DNA from: Haplosporangium gracile
Taxonomy: Eukaryota; Mortierellomycota; Mortierellomycetes; Mortierellales; Mortierellaceae
Assembly: GCA_015499985.1 (NCBI GenBank)
Contig: JAAAUF010000197.1
Location: 767-47,914 of the forward strand
Reading direction: 5' to 3'
DNA: 47,148 nt
Shown here piece after piece: positions 1 through 9,650 of this stretch; position 1 is the stretch's first letter, and each line of letters begins with the position of its first letter. Both the position numbers and the translations under genes were made by a program. The notes under the pieces were generated by a model. That model was not told where the DNA came from. It searched no databases and saw only the letters and a program-made list of their open reading frames with translations.

Positions 1-513
1 GAACAACTGAGTTCGTTATCATGGAGGCAGTGGCACTGTAAAAAACCAGTAGATGTTTTCTCGTCACGTCTACACGCTGGCAAGCTATAAAAAAAATTGG
101 TATGCTACTGACTTGATTAATACATTCATCGGAAAGCGGGAAAGCATAAGGGGGTTAGGAGAGTTTGGCCGATTTCACTTTTACTGTTCGCTTTTCCAGC
201 AGTTGAAAAAACATGCACGAAAAGAAGGACAAGACAAGGACGACGATTTTTGCTTACAGCCGAGTATACACCGCACCTCCTTTTCTTCAACACAAGCACC
301 AAATAACAGTTGATTATCGACATTCAGCATGGAGCAAAAATAGGTACTGACCTTCGCCAAAAAAATACATGAAAATCGAGCAAGCACGAAAACAATAATA
401 CTAATGTTTATTTTCGGTCAGAAAGTTGTTCATACTCGCAGAATCCGATATGACAGAAAAAGGAGAGTAAAGAAAAAAGAGTGATTCAGAAGAAAAAGTG
501 ACAATCCAACAAC
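1..513. other. Left flank, 3' side of the GSIII gene; no gene seen
   Basis: I see no convincing coding sequence here; the short open frames on both strands have low-complexity composition and no recognisable motif. On the minus strand an AATAAA element lies near 404-409, about 100 nt beyond the glutamine synthetase stop codon, and is a plausible polyadenylation signal for that gene. The window begins without any feature that would mark a chromosome end. Confidence 0.6.
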
Positions 514-1267
514 CTAAAACCACAAGAGCTCAGACATCTTGGGGAGGGGGAAGTACTTGTCCGCAATGATCTCCTCCAGCTCGTCAGCGACCTCACGAGC
601 ACCCTCCATCGCAGGCAGCAAGTGTTTTGCAGAAGCCCTAGCCTCTGCCGAGGGATCATGAGCCGCCAGATGCACTTGATTGATGGCATCGTCCAGTTTG
701 TCGATCCACTCCTGAAGTCTCTCAACCAAGGGAGTTGTCTGGTTCAACGTCTTGAGTTCAGGTCCCGCCGACAGCTTGATTGCCTGCTGCTGAGCACATG
801 ACGACGCCAACGCAGCCCTGTACTCGAAAGCGGCCGGGAGGATTTGTTGGGCGAGCAAAGTGCGCAGAGTGTTGGCCTCGAGCAACAGGTCCTTAGAGTA
901 TCGCTCCATCAGAATATAGTGACGCGACGACAGCTCCGACTTAGAAAAGATGCCAAGCTTGCACAACATGGCCGAGTTCTTCTCCTCCACAATCTGGTCA
1001 AATGCGTCGGGACAGTTGGTGATGTTGAGGAGTCCACGCTTGGCCGCCTCCTCCCTCCAGTCATCCGAATAGTTGTCGCCCTCAAAACGGACACTCTTGG
1101 TCGACGCAATGTATTGTCGGATGACCTTGAGCTTATCAGCGTCTGAGGGGAAGGCCTTATCGCCCGCAGCCTTCCTCAACTCCTCAGCAATATCCTGCAG
1201 AGACGACGCGACAGCAGCGTTCAAGAGTGTCATAGGGAACGAGGGCGACTGCTTGGATCCAACAGCT

Positions 1268-1302
<35 letters not shown>

Positions 1303-3010
1303 CGAGGTACGGTTACGGTCCGTCAAGTCACGCGAGATATCGGGCAGGGTCGACACCATGACATCCAACGCAGTGCCTCCGAGTTTGATGGTCCGCATAT
1401 CGGGGACCGAAAAGTTCTTGACCGGTCGCGACTGCTCAACCGAATCCAGGACCTCACTCAAATGCGCTCCCAAAAACGCCGAGATAATCGCAGGAGGCGC
1501 CTCGTTGGCTCCAAGACGATGCTCGTTACTGGCACTGGCAATACCGGCCCTTAGCAGACCTCCGTGACGTTGAACTGCATCTAAAGTCGCGAGCAAGAAC
1601 AACAGGAAACGGTAGTTGGTCTCGGGCTTGATGCTGGGATCCAGGAGGTTCTCACCGGAGCCAGTTGAGAGAGACCAGTTGCAGTGCTTTCCGGAACCAT
1701 TGACACCCTTGAACGGCTTCTCGTGGAACAAAACTTTCAGGTTATTGCGATGTGCAATCTTGGAAAGGACATCCATCGTCAACAGATTGTGATCCACAGC
1801 GAGCGATGTCTCCTCAAAAATGGGTGCCAGCTCAAACTGCTGGGGTGCGACCTCGTTGTGACGAGTCTTGATGGGCACTCCAAGCTTGTACAGCTCCAAC
1901 TCGGCCTCACTCATCGTTGCAAGCACACGTGAAGGGATGTGGCCAAAGTAATGATCCTCCATCTGCTGGTGCTTCGCAGGCAGAGCACCGATCAGAGTGC
2001 GCCCGGTAATCTTGAGATCCGGTCGGAGTACATATAGCGCACGATCCACCAAAAAGTATTCCTGCTCGGTTCCGAGGGTCGTGTAGACAACGCTCGTCTG
2101 TGGGGGCACACCCTGGGGGACGGGCTCGAGGAGGGCGAGGACAGCCAGCGCTGCCTTGGCAACCTGCTCGGTCGATCGCAGCAGAACCGTCTTTTCATCC
2201 AGAGCATCGCCATTGTAAGAAATGAAAATGGAAGGGATGTAGAGGACGGTGGTCTTGTGGGGTCCGTGCTGGACAAACATAGGAGAAGTGGTATCCCAGA
2301 CGGTGTATCCACGAGCCTCAAACGTTGTTCGCATGCCACCAGAGGGGAAAGACGACGCATCGGGTTCGGCCTGGAGGAGCTGTGTGCCAGAGAAGGCGTC
2401 GATAGCTTTGACCTACGCCATGGATCCACGCGATACAACAGGGTGTTAGCATAAAAAAAATGTCAGGGGAGAGTGAGGCACAAACAGATGGAGATATAGA
2501 AGAAAAATAGCAGATGATTGTACATCATATGCGTGCACGAGTGAAAACAACAAAAAGAAAAAAATATCCCACGCTCTTATTTTATTGGAGCCCAAGGTCC
2601 TCTATCCACAAAAAGATGACAATTACCTCTTCAAGTCCTGCTTGACCATGGGTCGTCTTGAGGGTCAAGAAGGCATCATGTTTCTCAGCAGTAGTACCAG
2701 TCTGGGGCTGGAACCAGTGTGTAAAATGGGTCGCGCCCTTGTCCATGGCCCAGATACGGACTGCGTGAGCGATCGCATCAGCAGTACTCTTGTCCAGCGC
2801 CTGACCTCCGCGCATCTTACGCAAGAACTGGGCATAGGCCGGCTTGGGGAGAGCTTTGGCAATCTGGGCTAGGCCAAAAACACTCTCACCAAAGAACTCG
2901 GACGTGTAGATGGGTTTGCCGTCCTTAGAAGGGTAAGGGACGTTTCGACTAAGACGAAGGACGTTGTCGCGGATGGCATCCTTGCGGGCCTGGTTAGCAG
3001 CAGACGACAT
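514..3010 (-). CDS. Glutamine synthetase, type III (GSIII)
   Basis: ATP-dependent synthesis of glutamine from glutamate and ammonia. Two exons, complement(514..2412, 2627..3010), give 760 residues; the 214-nt intron has a GTAATT donor, a GCTAACAC branch region and a GTAG acceptor, and the join is in phase 0. Exon 1 carries the GSIII N-terminal signature (GATHFTHWFQPQTG, then TAEKHDAF). Exon 2 opens with FSGTQLLQAEPDASSFPSGG and has the catalytic blocks GTEQEYFLVD, NGSGKHCNWSL (about residue 365), ASNEHRLGANEAPP and TGNKFEFRAVGS. These belong to the long GSIII family (about 700-730 residues in bacteria), not to the roughly 350-residue GSII usual in eukaryotes. The start at 3010 was chosen because the typical N-terminus begins there; the frame stays open upstream through a pyrimidine-rich leader. 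Probably cytosolic; no clear targeting peptide. Confidence 0.95.
2413..2626 (-). other. Intron of the GSIII gene
   Basis: Spliceosomal intron of 214 nt between the N-terminal signature exon and the catalytic exon. Read on the minus strand it starts GTAATTGTC and ends ATGGCGTAG, with a TGCTAACACC branch-point candidate about 40 nt before the acceptor. Removing it restores the continuous GSIII sequence across the junction (GLEE, then VKAIDAFSG). Confidence 0.9.
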
Positions 3011-3379
3011 TTTTACAGATATTGATTTTGGTCTTTTTTTTTTTGCTGGGAGTAAGTGTTTTAATGTGTGTGAAAGTGCGCAAAGCGAAAGGGAGTAACT
3101 TTGTACTGTGAGTGTGTGTTTGTATGTAAAAAGATTTGTGGGTGTGTGCGAGTGTGTGAAAATTACGTGGTTTGAGGGCGCGACAGTGTGTGTGAGAGAG
3201 GGGGTGGAGATGAGATGCAAAGTGGAAAATGAGGAAAGAGGAGAGAAAGAAACCAACAAAAAAAAAAAAAAGAAAAGAAAAGGAGTGCGTCGTGCCCATC
3301 CTTGTCGTCGTCGTGGCATGTCCGTCGCACTGAAACAGTCAGTCGATCCAATTCGATCCACCCCTTGTCCTAGTCCTGA
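3011..3379 (-). promoter_or_regulatory. GSIII upstream region and leader
   Basis: Only 369 bp separate the GSIII start from the stop codon of the upstream KH-like gene on the same strand, so promoter and leader must lie here or inside that gene. On the GSIII coding strand the stretch is pyrimidine-rich, with long T runs (near 3035-3045 and 3258-3271) and CA/CT repeats. No TATA box stands out. Confidence 0.5.
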
Positions 3380-5509
3380 TTAGGCATCGCGCGAGTACAT
3401 TGCTGAGAGAATAGCCCGGACAGCAGCCTGGATCCCAGGCCCCATCGTCTTGCTCTTGATATCAAGCACCGACTCCTCCTCTGCAGGCTCAAGCTCAAAA
3501 GCATCAGCAGTCGCTGATCGACAGAATTCCGACATATCCTTCACCGTGTGCAAGAATCCCCGCCTTGTCCAGCTGGCAACATTTTCTCGACTTCGCCACG
3601 GCACAGCGATGCGCTCAGGAACAACAATAAGGATCGACCAGCCCCCAGATGCCATCTCGTACAGCCACCGTATGATCTCGTGCACTGAAACCTCGAGAGC
3701 CTTGGTGTTATTGCTTCCAATGTCGCAGAATTGAATGGGCGAGCCGTCGACTGTAGAGACCACTCCTGAAAACGAAATCAACGCTCCTGCATTCCTGCAG
3801 AGACGTCGAACAAAGGTCCCATGCTCGCTGGTCAGCAACGATGCATGTGTTTCCGACAAGAGTAACTGGATATGGTACCGAGAGATTCTTATAACCTGAA
3901 GACATTCCTTCATCTCTGATCGCAGGATATACCCAAGTGGCGTCAAGCGATCCAAGTTTGTGGACGAGTGAGTGAGCTCCTTGGGTAGCTTTCTTTCCAC
4001 TGGAATGACACTCGGCCAGCCACCTGTGTAAAACTCTTCACACATAAGGAGAACATCCTCTTCTTGCGCCATCACATCGCCCAGACACCGAACCGCATTC
4101 AGTATGACATCCAAAGAGCATGATTGAATTGACAGAATGCACTCGTCCGTTTTCGAGATCGAATCGTATACTCTCCCCGTCGCATTCTTGAGCCGTGGAA
4201 GCGAACACCTAGAAAAGCTGATCCGAGGCTCCAAAGGTGATCGCTCCTTCCGTCCTTCTGCAACTAGGTGGATGATGTCGAGCGGGATAAGAAGGCTCAG
4301 ACTCCAAAAGACAAAGCCACCTGTACCGTGAACCAGCCGCTCTAAAAGATCCTCAAGTGCTCGACAGACTCGATCCAAGGTCCCTGACAAACCCAAGACA
4401 ACATCGTGATGGCTCGGAATATTGCTTGATTCGTGTGGGATGAGAAAAGTGTCAATCGAATGCCGAGCCCGCAGGTGTCCAGACATCCGTGCAAAAGTAT
4501 CTCCTCTTGGCAGCTGGCCAGCAGGCATGACAAGACGAAGATGGAGCAAAGGGTCGTTGACCGTGACTGGATCGAGATACCGCCTTGTGTGAACCATAAG
4601 AAGAGGATCGTCTGGACCATCTTCTACTAGTGACTTGGACTCTAGGATAAGGCCCTCGTCGTGCTGCTCGATAAAGGTAATGCTACCTCGTTCCTCAATC
4701 ACGCAGGCATCGGGACCATGGGCAATAGGGCCATTCAGGAGATCGAACGCAGGGGTTCTGAGGTTGTGCCTTTGACCGTTCTCCAGTTGACGTGGGGGTG
4801 AGCGAGAGGACTATGAGACCATCATAATGCAGGCAGAATGTCATTGATGTTAACACTGATAAGTGACAGAAAAGCACATAATTCAAATAGTAACAAAGCA
4901 TAAAAAACAATTTACCTCCGAGGGCGGCCGGTAAAAGTTCTCTGGCATGTACTTATCATCGCCTTTGTAGTTTCCGTTGAACCAAGCGTCAGATCTTGAG
5001 TCTCGAGCGGTATTAGCGCTGTAAGTGTTGTTAACGTAGCCATCGTGGTTCTTATGTCCTCCAAACACGTCGTATATTGAGCCACTAGGAGTAGGCGATA
5101 CTGGTTGGTGGTCAAAGTGTGATCGATTCGCCTCTAACCTGTTGTGGGGTTCTGCCGAATATAATGTTTGCTGGTACGAAGACGGGTGGCGGTTGGGAGA
5201 GATATGTTGGATAGTGCGTGTTGGCGTTGGAGGTGAATGCAGTTGTTCGTTGTAGTGACCGTAGATCCGTGTGCCGTCGGCGGACCAAGAAGGTGGAGAG
5301 TCTATTGCAGTTGTTGATGTTACGTATCGATTGTCGCGAAAGTGCCACCTGTTTGTCGTGGGAGCGGCGTTGTGGCAGTAATCGTGACCTCCGTTCCCAA
5401 AGTTATCCTGAGCGTAGCGCCATTGTTTGCCGCCGTTCCCGGTCGGGTCACCGTTGGTTGACCAACCAGAGACATGCCCAAGACCAGAGGGTCGGATTTC
5501 AGACGCCAT
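3380..5509 (-). CDS. Protein with tandem degenerate KH-like modules
   Basis: Two exons, complement(3380..4810, 4916..5509), 674 residues; the 105-nt intron (GTAAAT donor, CATAG acceptor) joins in phase 0. Residues 1 to about 230 are low-complexity, rich in Asn, Ser, His, Gly and Tyr, and probably disordered. From about residue 285 the sequence falls into four stretches that look like KH folds: a beta strand (LHLRLVMP; WSLSLLIP; YHIQLLLS; WSILIVVP), a helical part, and a closing strand-helix such as VVLGLSGTLDRVCRALEDLL. The canonical GxxG RNA-binding loop is absent or altered in each. It resembles multi-KH RNA-binding proteins with decayed loops; the family link is my inference. The start at 5509 has a good context (ATC ATG G), but the frame remains open to 5827 and a start at 5704 is possible. 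Function unknown. Confidence 0.75.
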
Positions 5510-6059
5510 GATTGGTGGCGCACTTTTGTTCTGGGTCAGGTCCAGAAGAAGGGTTGAGCAGGGTAGGTCCCGCAATGCCACGACGATGGACTCGACAGAG
5601 ACGGGCTGAGTAAGTTGGAAGGTGAGTTTGTTGTTGTGCGTGTGAGAAGTTTGTTTGGTGTTATTTGAGTGAAGCAGGTGGGAGGGAGAGGAGGTTGGGT
5701 TCATGTGAGAGATGGAAACAGAAAAGTAATGAAAAGAAGTGGAATAAAAAAAAAAGAACAGAATCGTGGTTTTCAAACTTTGAAAACCAGAGTGGCAAAA
5801 TGTCCAAAAAGCCATCACGTGGAACATCGTCTTTTTCTTTTCTTTTTTTTTATTTCAGAGCGGAAGTTATAGTAGTAGGATTGGGCCAGGAAAGAGATTT
5901 GCAAGAGTTAAGTAGGTATTTCATCCGCTGTTCGTTGGCAATAGTCTAGCACAGACATCCCACAAAGAGAGAAGGGCGCCAGTTGCCTTCTAAAAAAAGA
6001 GAGCTGTCCAGTCGACACGCAGACATAGACATAGGCACAAACAAAATCACGTTGTGTCG
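5510..6059. other. Spacer between the KH-like gene and SNF7
   Basis: This 550-bp stretch holds the leader and promoter of the KH-like gene (minus strand) and the 3' region of SNF7 (minus strand). Read on the minus strand, 5590-5740 is CT/CA-rich like other leaders here. Positions 5510-5590 have coding-like codon choice in the KH-like frame, so the true start of that protein could lie upstream. A T-rich run lies at 5829-5850 on the plus strand. Confidence 0.5.
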
Positions 6060-7603
6060 TTACATAGCCATGCTTTCGCGCAATTCCCTGAGTTCTGCCT
6101 CCTCCTCGTCCTCCTCCTCTGCTATTATAGTAGAATATAATTGAAAATGAAATGGTTAGTGAACAACGTAGAATAATGTTCCATATGAAAGCGTGTCCAC
6201 TAAAGACATGTTGTACAGGAGTCCAAGTGTCGTGTCCTTACCAGGCTCGTGGTTCGGTACAGAGGGCAAGCCCATCTGAGGAGGCCGCTCGGTTTCCATA
6301 AGCTTCTTGTCCAGCTCTTCCTGCTCCAATTCGTCGAGTTCTGCTGCGAGATCATCCTACATATACAAAAGAAGAAAAAATAGTTAGTCACTAGCACACA
6401 CATGTCAACTCGAACAAGGCTGTAACAAGGAAGGCTGTTGAGAGACAAGAATAGTTTTTTTTTGGTGGCAAACGTACATCGTCCATTTCAACACCGAATC
6501 CGACGGGCTGTGAGATCACATCAGAAATCTCGTTGGCGAGCTCCATTTGATCCCTGATCTCCTCCATAGTCTGGTCAACCTTGGCAATATCCCTAGATAG
6601 TGGAAAACAATACAAGGAGAGCAGTGTCAGTCAACTGAATTCCCTCACACACACATAGCACACCGCTTTTTTCTTTTTCCTCTTGAAAGAAAGCGTGACC
6701 ATAGCCAAGTTATCCAAAGTCCAGTCGTAGTTGTTGTTCGCTTCCCCTTATTATCACAAGTCTCATTTTCCGATCCCTTACATTGCTCCATGGATGCCCT
6801 TCATAGCCTCAGCACCAGCACGCATAGCCTTCATGGTCTCGAGGTTGACGTTGGCGTTCTCGATAGCCATGACCTGTGTCTCTATCGTCAAACGAGAACC
6901 GGAAATCTTTTCAATCTGCCCCTCAAACTGCTTCTTGCGCTTCAACGCCATCAAGGCAGCTATGAAAAGCAGACAAAAGAAAGTTGCACCAGCAACAGAA
7001 AATAAAAAAGGTTGCGTCAGTTTTCCGTTTTTTGCTCACTGACTGTGTGTCATCCTTGTGCGGCGCTCCTGTACTGCGGGTAGTAGAAAAAGAGAGTGGT
7101 CATTATGTCTATTTGCCTATCCAGGTGGGGTCATTGGGCTGAGCTGCCTTCCTGGTTATCCATTGCTTTTGTTAGGAGGTGCGGTGGAGTGGAGGCACCG
7201 GGTCTTCAAAGCCAACAAGTTTCAAGGAGTGCCGTGTCTGTCTGTCTGCCCTTCTGTGAGTCTGCTAGTCTGTCTGATCGTGTGTCGTGTACGATATGAG
7301 AGGAAATAAGGACCAGATGACACCATGCCAAGACCTTCTACCCAATAAGGTCTGACTCCTCTGATAGAAAAAGAGACAAAAAGTCAAGACAGAACGAATA
7401 TTTGCGACCACACACAGGGACAAAGAGAATGACATTATACCTCTGCGGTTCTTGGTGGCATTGGCTTTAGCAATCTTGAGCTCGTTGTCGATCTTTGTTT
7501 GGAGGAAGGTTTCTCTCTTTTCGAGCATCTGGAGTGTGTTCCTGAGCTCGACAATCGAGTCCTTTGGGGTGACCTTGGGCTTGCGGCTGAAGAAAAGATT
7601 CAT
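6060..7603 (-). CDS. SNF7: ESCRT-III subunit Snf7/Vps32 (CHMP4)
   Basis: Main filament-forming ESCRT-III subunit, which acts on endosomal and other membranes in intralumenal vesicle budding and membrane scission. Five exons, complement(6060..6121, 6242..6356, 6478..6592, 6782..6959, 7441..7603), encode 210 residues, a normal length. The N-terminus MNLFFSRKPKVTPKDSIVEL fits the family's short membrane-inserting start. Then come the basic alpha1-alpha2 hairpin (KNRRAALMALKRKKQFEGQI), the acidic helices (MEEIRDQMELANEISDVIS, PVGFGVEMDDDLAAELDELE) and a C-terminal acidic helix ending AELRELRESMAM, which matches the MIM1 helix that binds the Vps4 MIT domain. All donors are GT; the first intron is long (481 nt). 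A TA/TG microsatellite lies just upstream of the start. Confidence 0.96.
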
Positions 7604-7616
7604 ATTTGCGAGCTTG

Positions 7617-7649
<33 letters not shown>

Positions 7650-8214
7650 ATGTGTGTGTGTATTGTATGTAAGAAAAAGATAGGTTATCTTGCTGGGGAT
7701 GTGTAAAAAGAGAGAAAAGTAGAGGGGAAGAAAGAGTGATGTCGAGAGTAGAAGGGGGAGTTGGGAAGAAGAAAAGGAAAAAGAGAGAAAAAAAAAAAAG
7801 AGAGAAAAGAAAAAGAGAGAAAAAGGGGGGGTGATCAAGTTGGTAGAGAAGAGAGAGTGGTCTGTGAAGTGAGTGAGTGGTGCAAACAAGAACAAAGAAG
7901 AACACGAAGACAGAAAGAGATGGCCTGCCAAGCAATAATCATGGTAAAACGTGACTTGTGGCCTCGAAGGGGCACAAGATGAGAAGCAGCTGCCTGCAGT
8001 GCTTGCTTGTCTGCTTGTGTGGACATCTGTTCGACGGCCACGAAGTCAAATTTAAGAAGGAGGGTGCACTGGCGGTGCATACAACGAGACGTCATTTCAC
8101 GCCACACAGGCCAATAATCCTTTCAATTGCTCTCTTCTCTTCTTTCTCTTTACACATACGTTTTTATTAACCTTTTCTTTTCTACATCCACTAATGGACA
8201 AGCCCAGAGGCTGT
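7604..8214. other. Spacer between SNF7 and the MAPEG gene
   Basis: The 611 bp contain the SNF7 upstream region (minus strand) and the 3' end of the MAPEG gene (minus strand). The SNF7 leader is strongly pyrimidine-rich on its coding strand (plus strand purine-rich, 7730-7920) and carries an alternating TA/TG tract. A minus-strand AATAAA about 50 nt past the MAPEG stop (near 8162-8168) is a likely polyadenylation signal. No coding gene is supported. Confidence 0.5.
7616..7662. repeat. TA/TG dinucleotide microsatellite
   Basis: About ten TA units run directly into TG units interrupted by TA. The tract sits 13-60 nt upstream of the SNF7 start codon, so it probably lies in the 5' leader or core promoter, where length changes could matter. 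Confidence 0.9.
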
Positions 8215-9103
8215 TTAATACTTGGTGGCAGCGGCAGCGAGGAAGAGCTTAAAGCAGGCAGCCATACCGGCTGCCCAGATACCCGTGCGGGCGAGAGCCG
8301 ACAACTGATTTGTGTTCAAGATATAAATAAAGTTATAAAGAACGCGGGAGGCAACAAAGAAGGTCGAGTAGAAGCCGACAGTGTCCTTGGCAACACCAGC
8401 ATGGAGAGCAGCAAGCTATTGCAAGTATATACAAAAAAATTGAAGAAAAGAAGTTAGCATGCCGGTGTGTGCATCTCATTCCATTGGCAATGGAGACGGC
8501 CCTTGACTCTGTAAAGTGTCCCGAAAAATCTAATTTCAATCGAGCCCTTGTTGTCTTCGTCCCCTACTTGCTTCGCTTTGATACTTACAACAGCACCGTA
8601 AAAGACAGGGAGGGTCTCGAGGCCGTTGACGTGGGCACCCTCGGCACGCTTGGCCATAGCCCAACCGGCCTTGGTCATCTTGCTCTCAACCTTCTCGAGC
8701 TGGCCTCTGGGGCTGACTAGTAAAAGAAGGGGAGGGATCATTAATATTGATATGTAGGGTGAGAATTTTTCTCCTAAATCAAAGGCCAATTATCCCATCC
8801 TGTTGTCAAGTCTGGTCGGGCCATGTCATTATTCGTGTGTTTTCGATGAGGCTGAACGTACTGTTGTTCCATCTCTTGGTGTGGTAGACGACAATCTATC
8901 ATAACAAAATGAAGGAAGAGGACGGTTGAGTGAGCGACTGAGTTGAACGGAGGTAGAGTGTAGTCGAAGTGAATTAAAAGGACAAAGTGTGTGGCAAGAA
9001 GAAGTAGGCAGGTCCTTACGAAGCCACGGATGAAATGGGGTGCATAAGCAACGGCGGCCGCAGCGGGGAGCATGAGAAGAGGGGTGTTGGGGTAGGCGGA
9101 CAT
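8215..9103 (-). CDS. MAPEG-family membrane protein
   Basis: Four exons, complement(8215..8415, 8589..8716, 8862..8895, 9020..9103), 148 residues. The assembled protein shows the MAPEG pattern: an N-terminal hydrophobic helix after MSAYPNTPLLMLPAAAAVAY, a polar loop ending NNISPRGQLEKV, the signature RAEGAHVNGLETLPVFYGAV, then two more hydrophobic helices containing SRVLYNFIYI and GIWAAGMAACFKLFLAA. Four membrane segments and about 150 residues are typical. MAPEG proteins (microsomal glutathione S-transferases, leukotriene C4 synthase relatives) act in ER or outer mitochondrial membranes, commonly on glutathione and lipid hydroperoxides or eicosanoids. The short fungal type seen here is usually unassigned, so the substrate is unknown. 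Exon 2 is only 34 nt. All introns are GT-AG. Confidence 0.88.
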
Positions 9104-9650
9104 TTTGGCTGTTATGGCTGATGGGTGGAATCTGGAGTCTGGGGTGTGAAGAAGAAAGGAAGAAAGGAAATGAAAGAAACGAGAAAGTACAAGTAAAAGT
9201 AAAAGTAGCGCTCACCTTTTTTTGTTCGAGAAAAGACCCCGGCGCATCGATCGGACCCACGGATATCAGACTGTCAATGTCGTGGCCGATCATAATTACA
9301 AGAACAAAAAATTCGTCAAAAAAAAGACCCGAACCGGGACAGGATAAAATGTGCATCTAGCGCCTCAGGTTCACTCAGCCATGAGCTCCCTCTTGTTGTT
9401 GTTGTTTCTTCTCACTCTCTTTATCTCAACCAACATGAATAAAGAATAATACGCTGCTCATGTTTGTTTATTCCATTTGTATGTATGTATGTATGTATGT
9501 ATGTATGTATGTATGTATATATGTGCGTGGTCCTATTATGATAGTTTTGTTTTGAAAAGTAGAAAGAAGTCTTCGGCAAGAGAGGATGACTGCATGCGAA
9601 AAAGGAAACCACGTATGCCTGTTTGTTTGATTGACATAATTAAATCAGAT
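9104..9650. other. Spacer between the MAPEG gene and the secreted Pro-rich gene
   Basis: The 547 bp hold the MAPEG upstream region and the 3' flank of the Pro-rich gene, both on the minus strand. A GTAT microsatellite is the only distinct structure. On the minus strand a TTTATTCTTTATT stretch (complement of 9430-9445) may belong to 3' processing. No coding sequence is supported. Confidence 0.5.
9479..9519. repeat. GTAT tetranucleotide microsatellite
   Basis: About ten perfect copies of GTAT, followed by TATATGTG. It lies roughly 130-170 bp beyond the stop codon of the Pro-rich secreted gene (minus strand), probably in its 3' flank. Confidence 0.95.
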
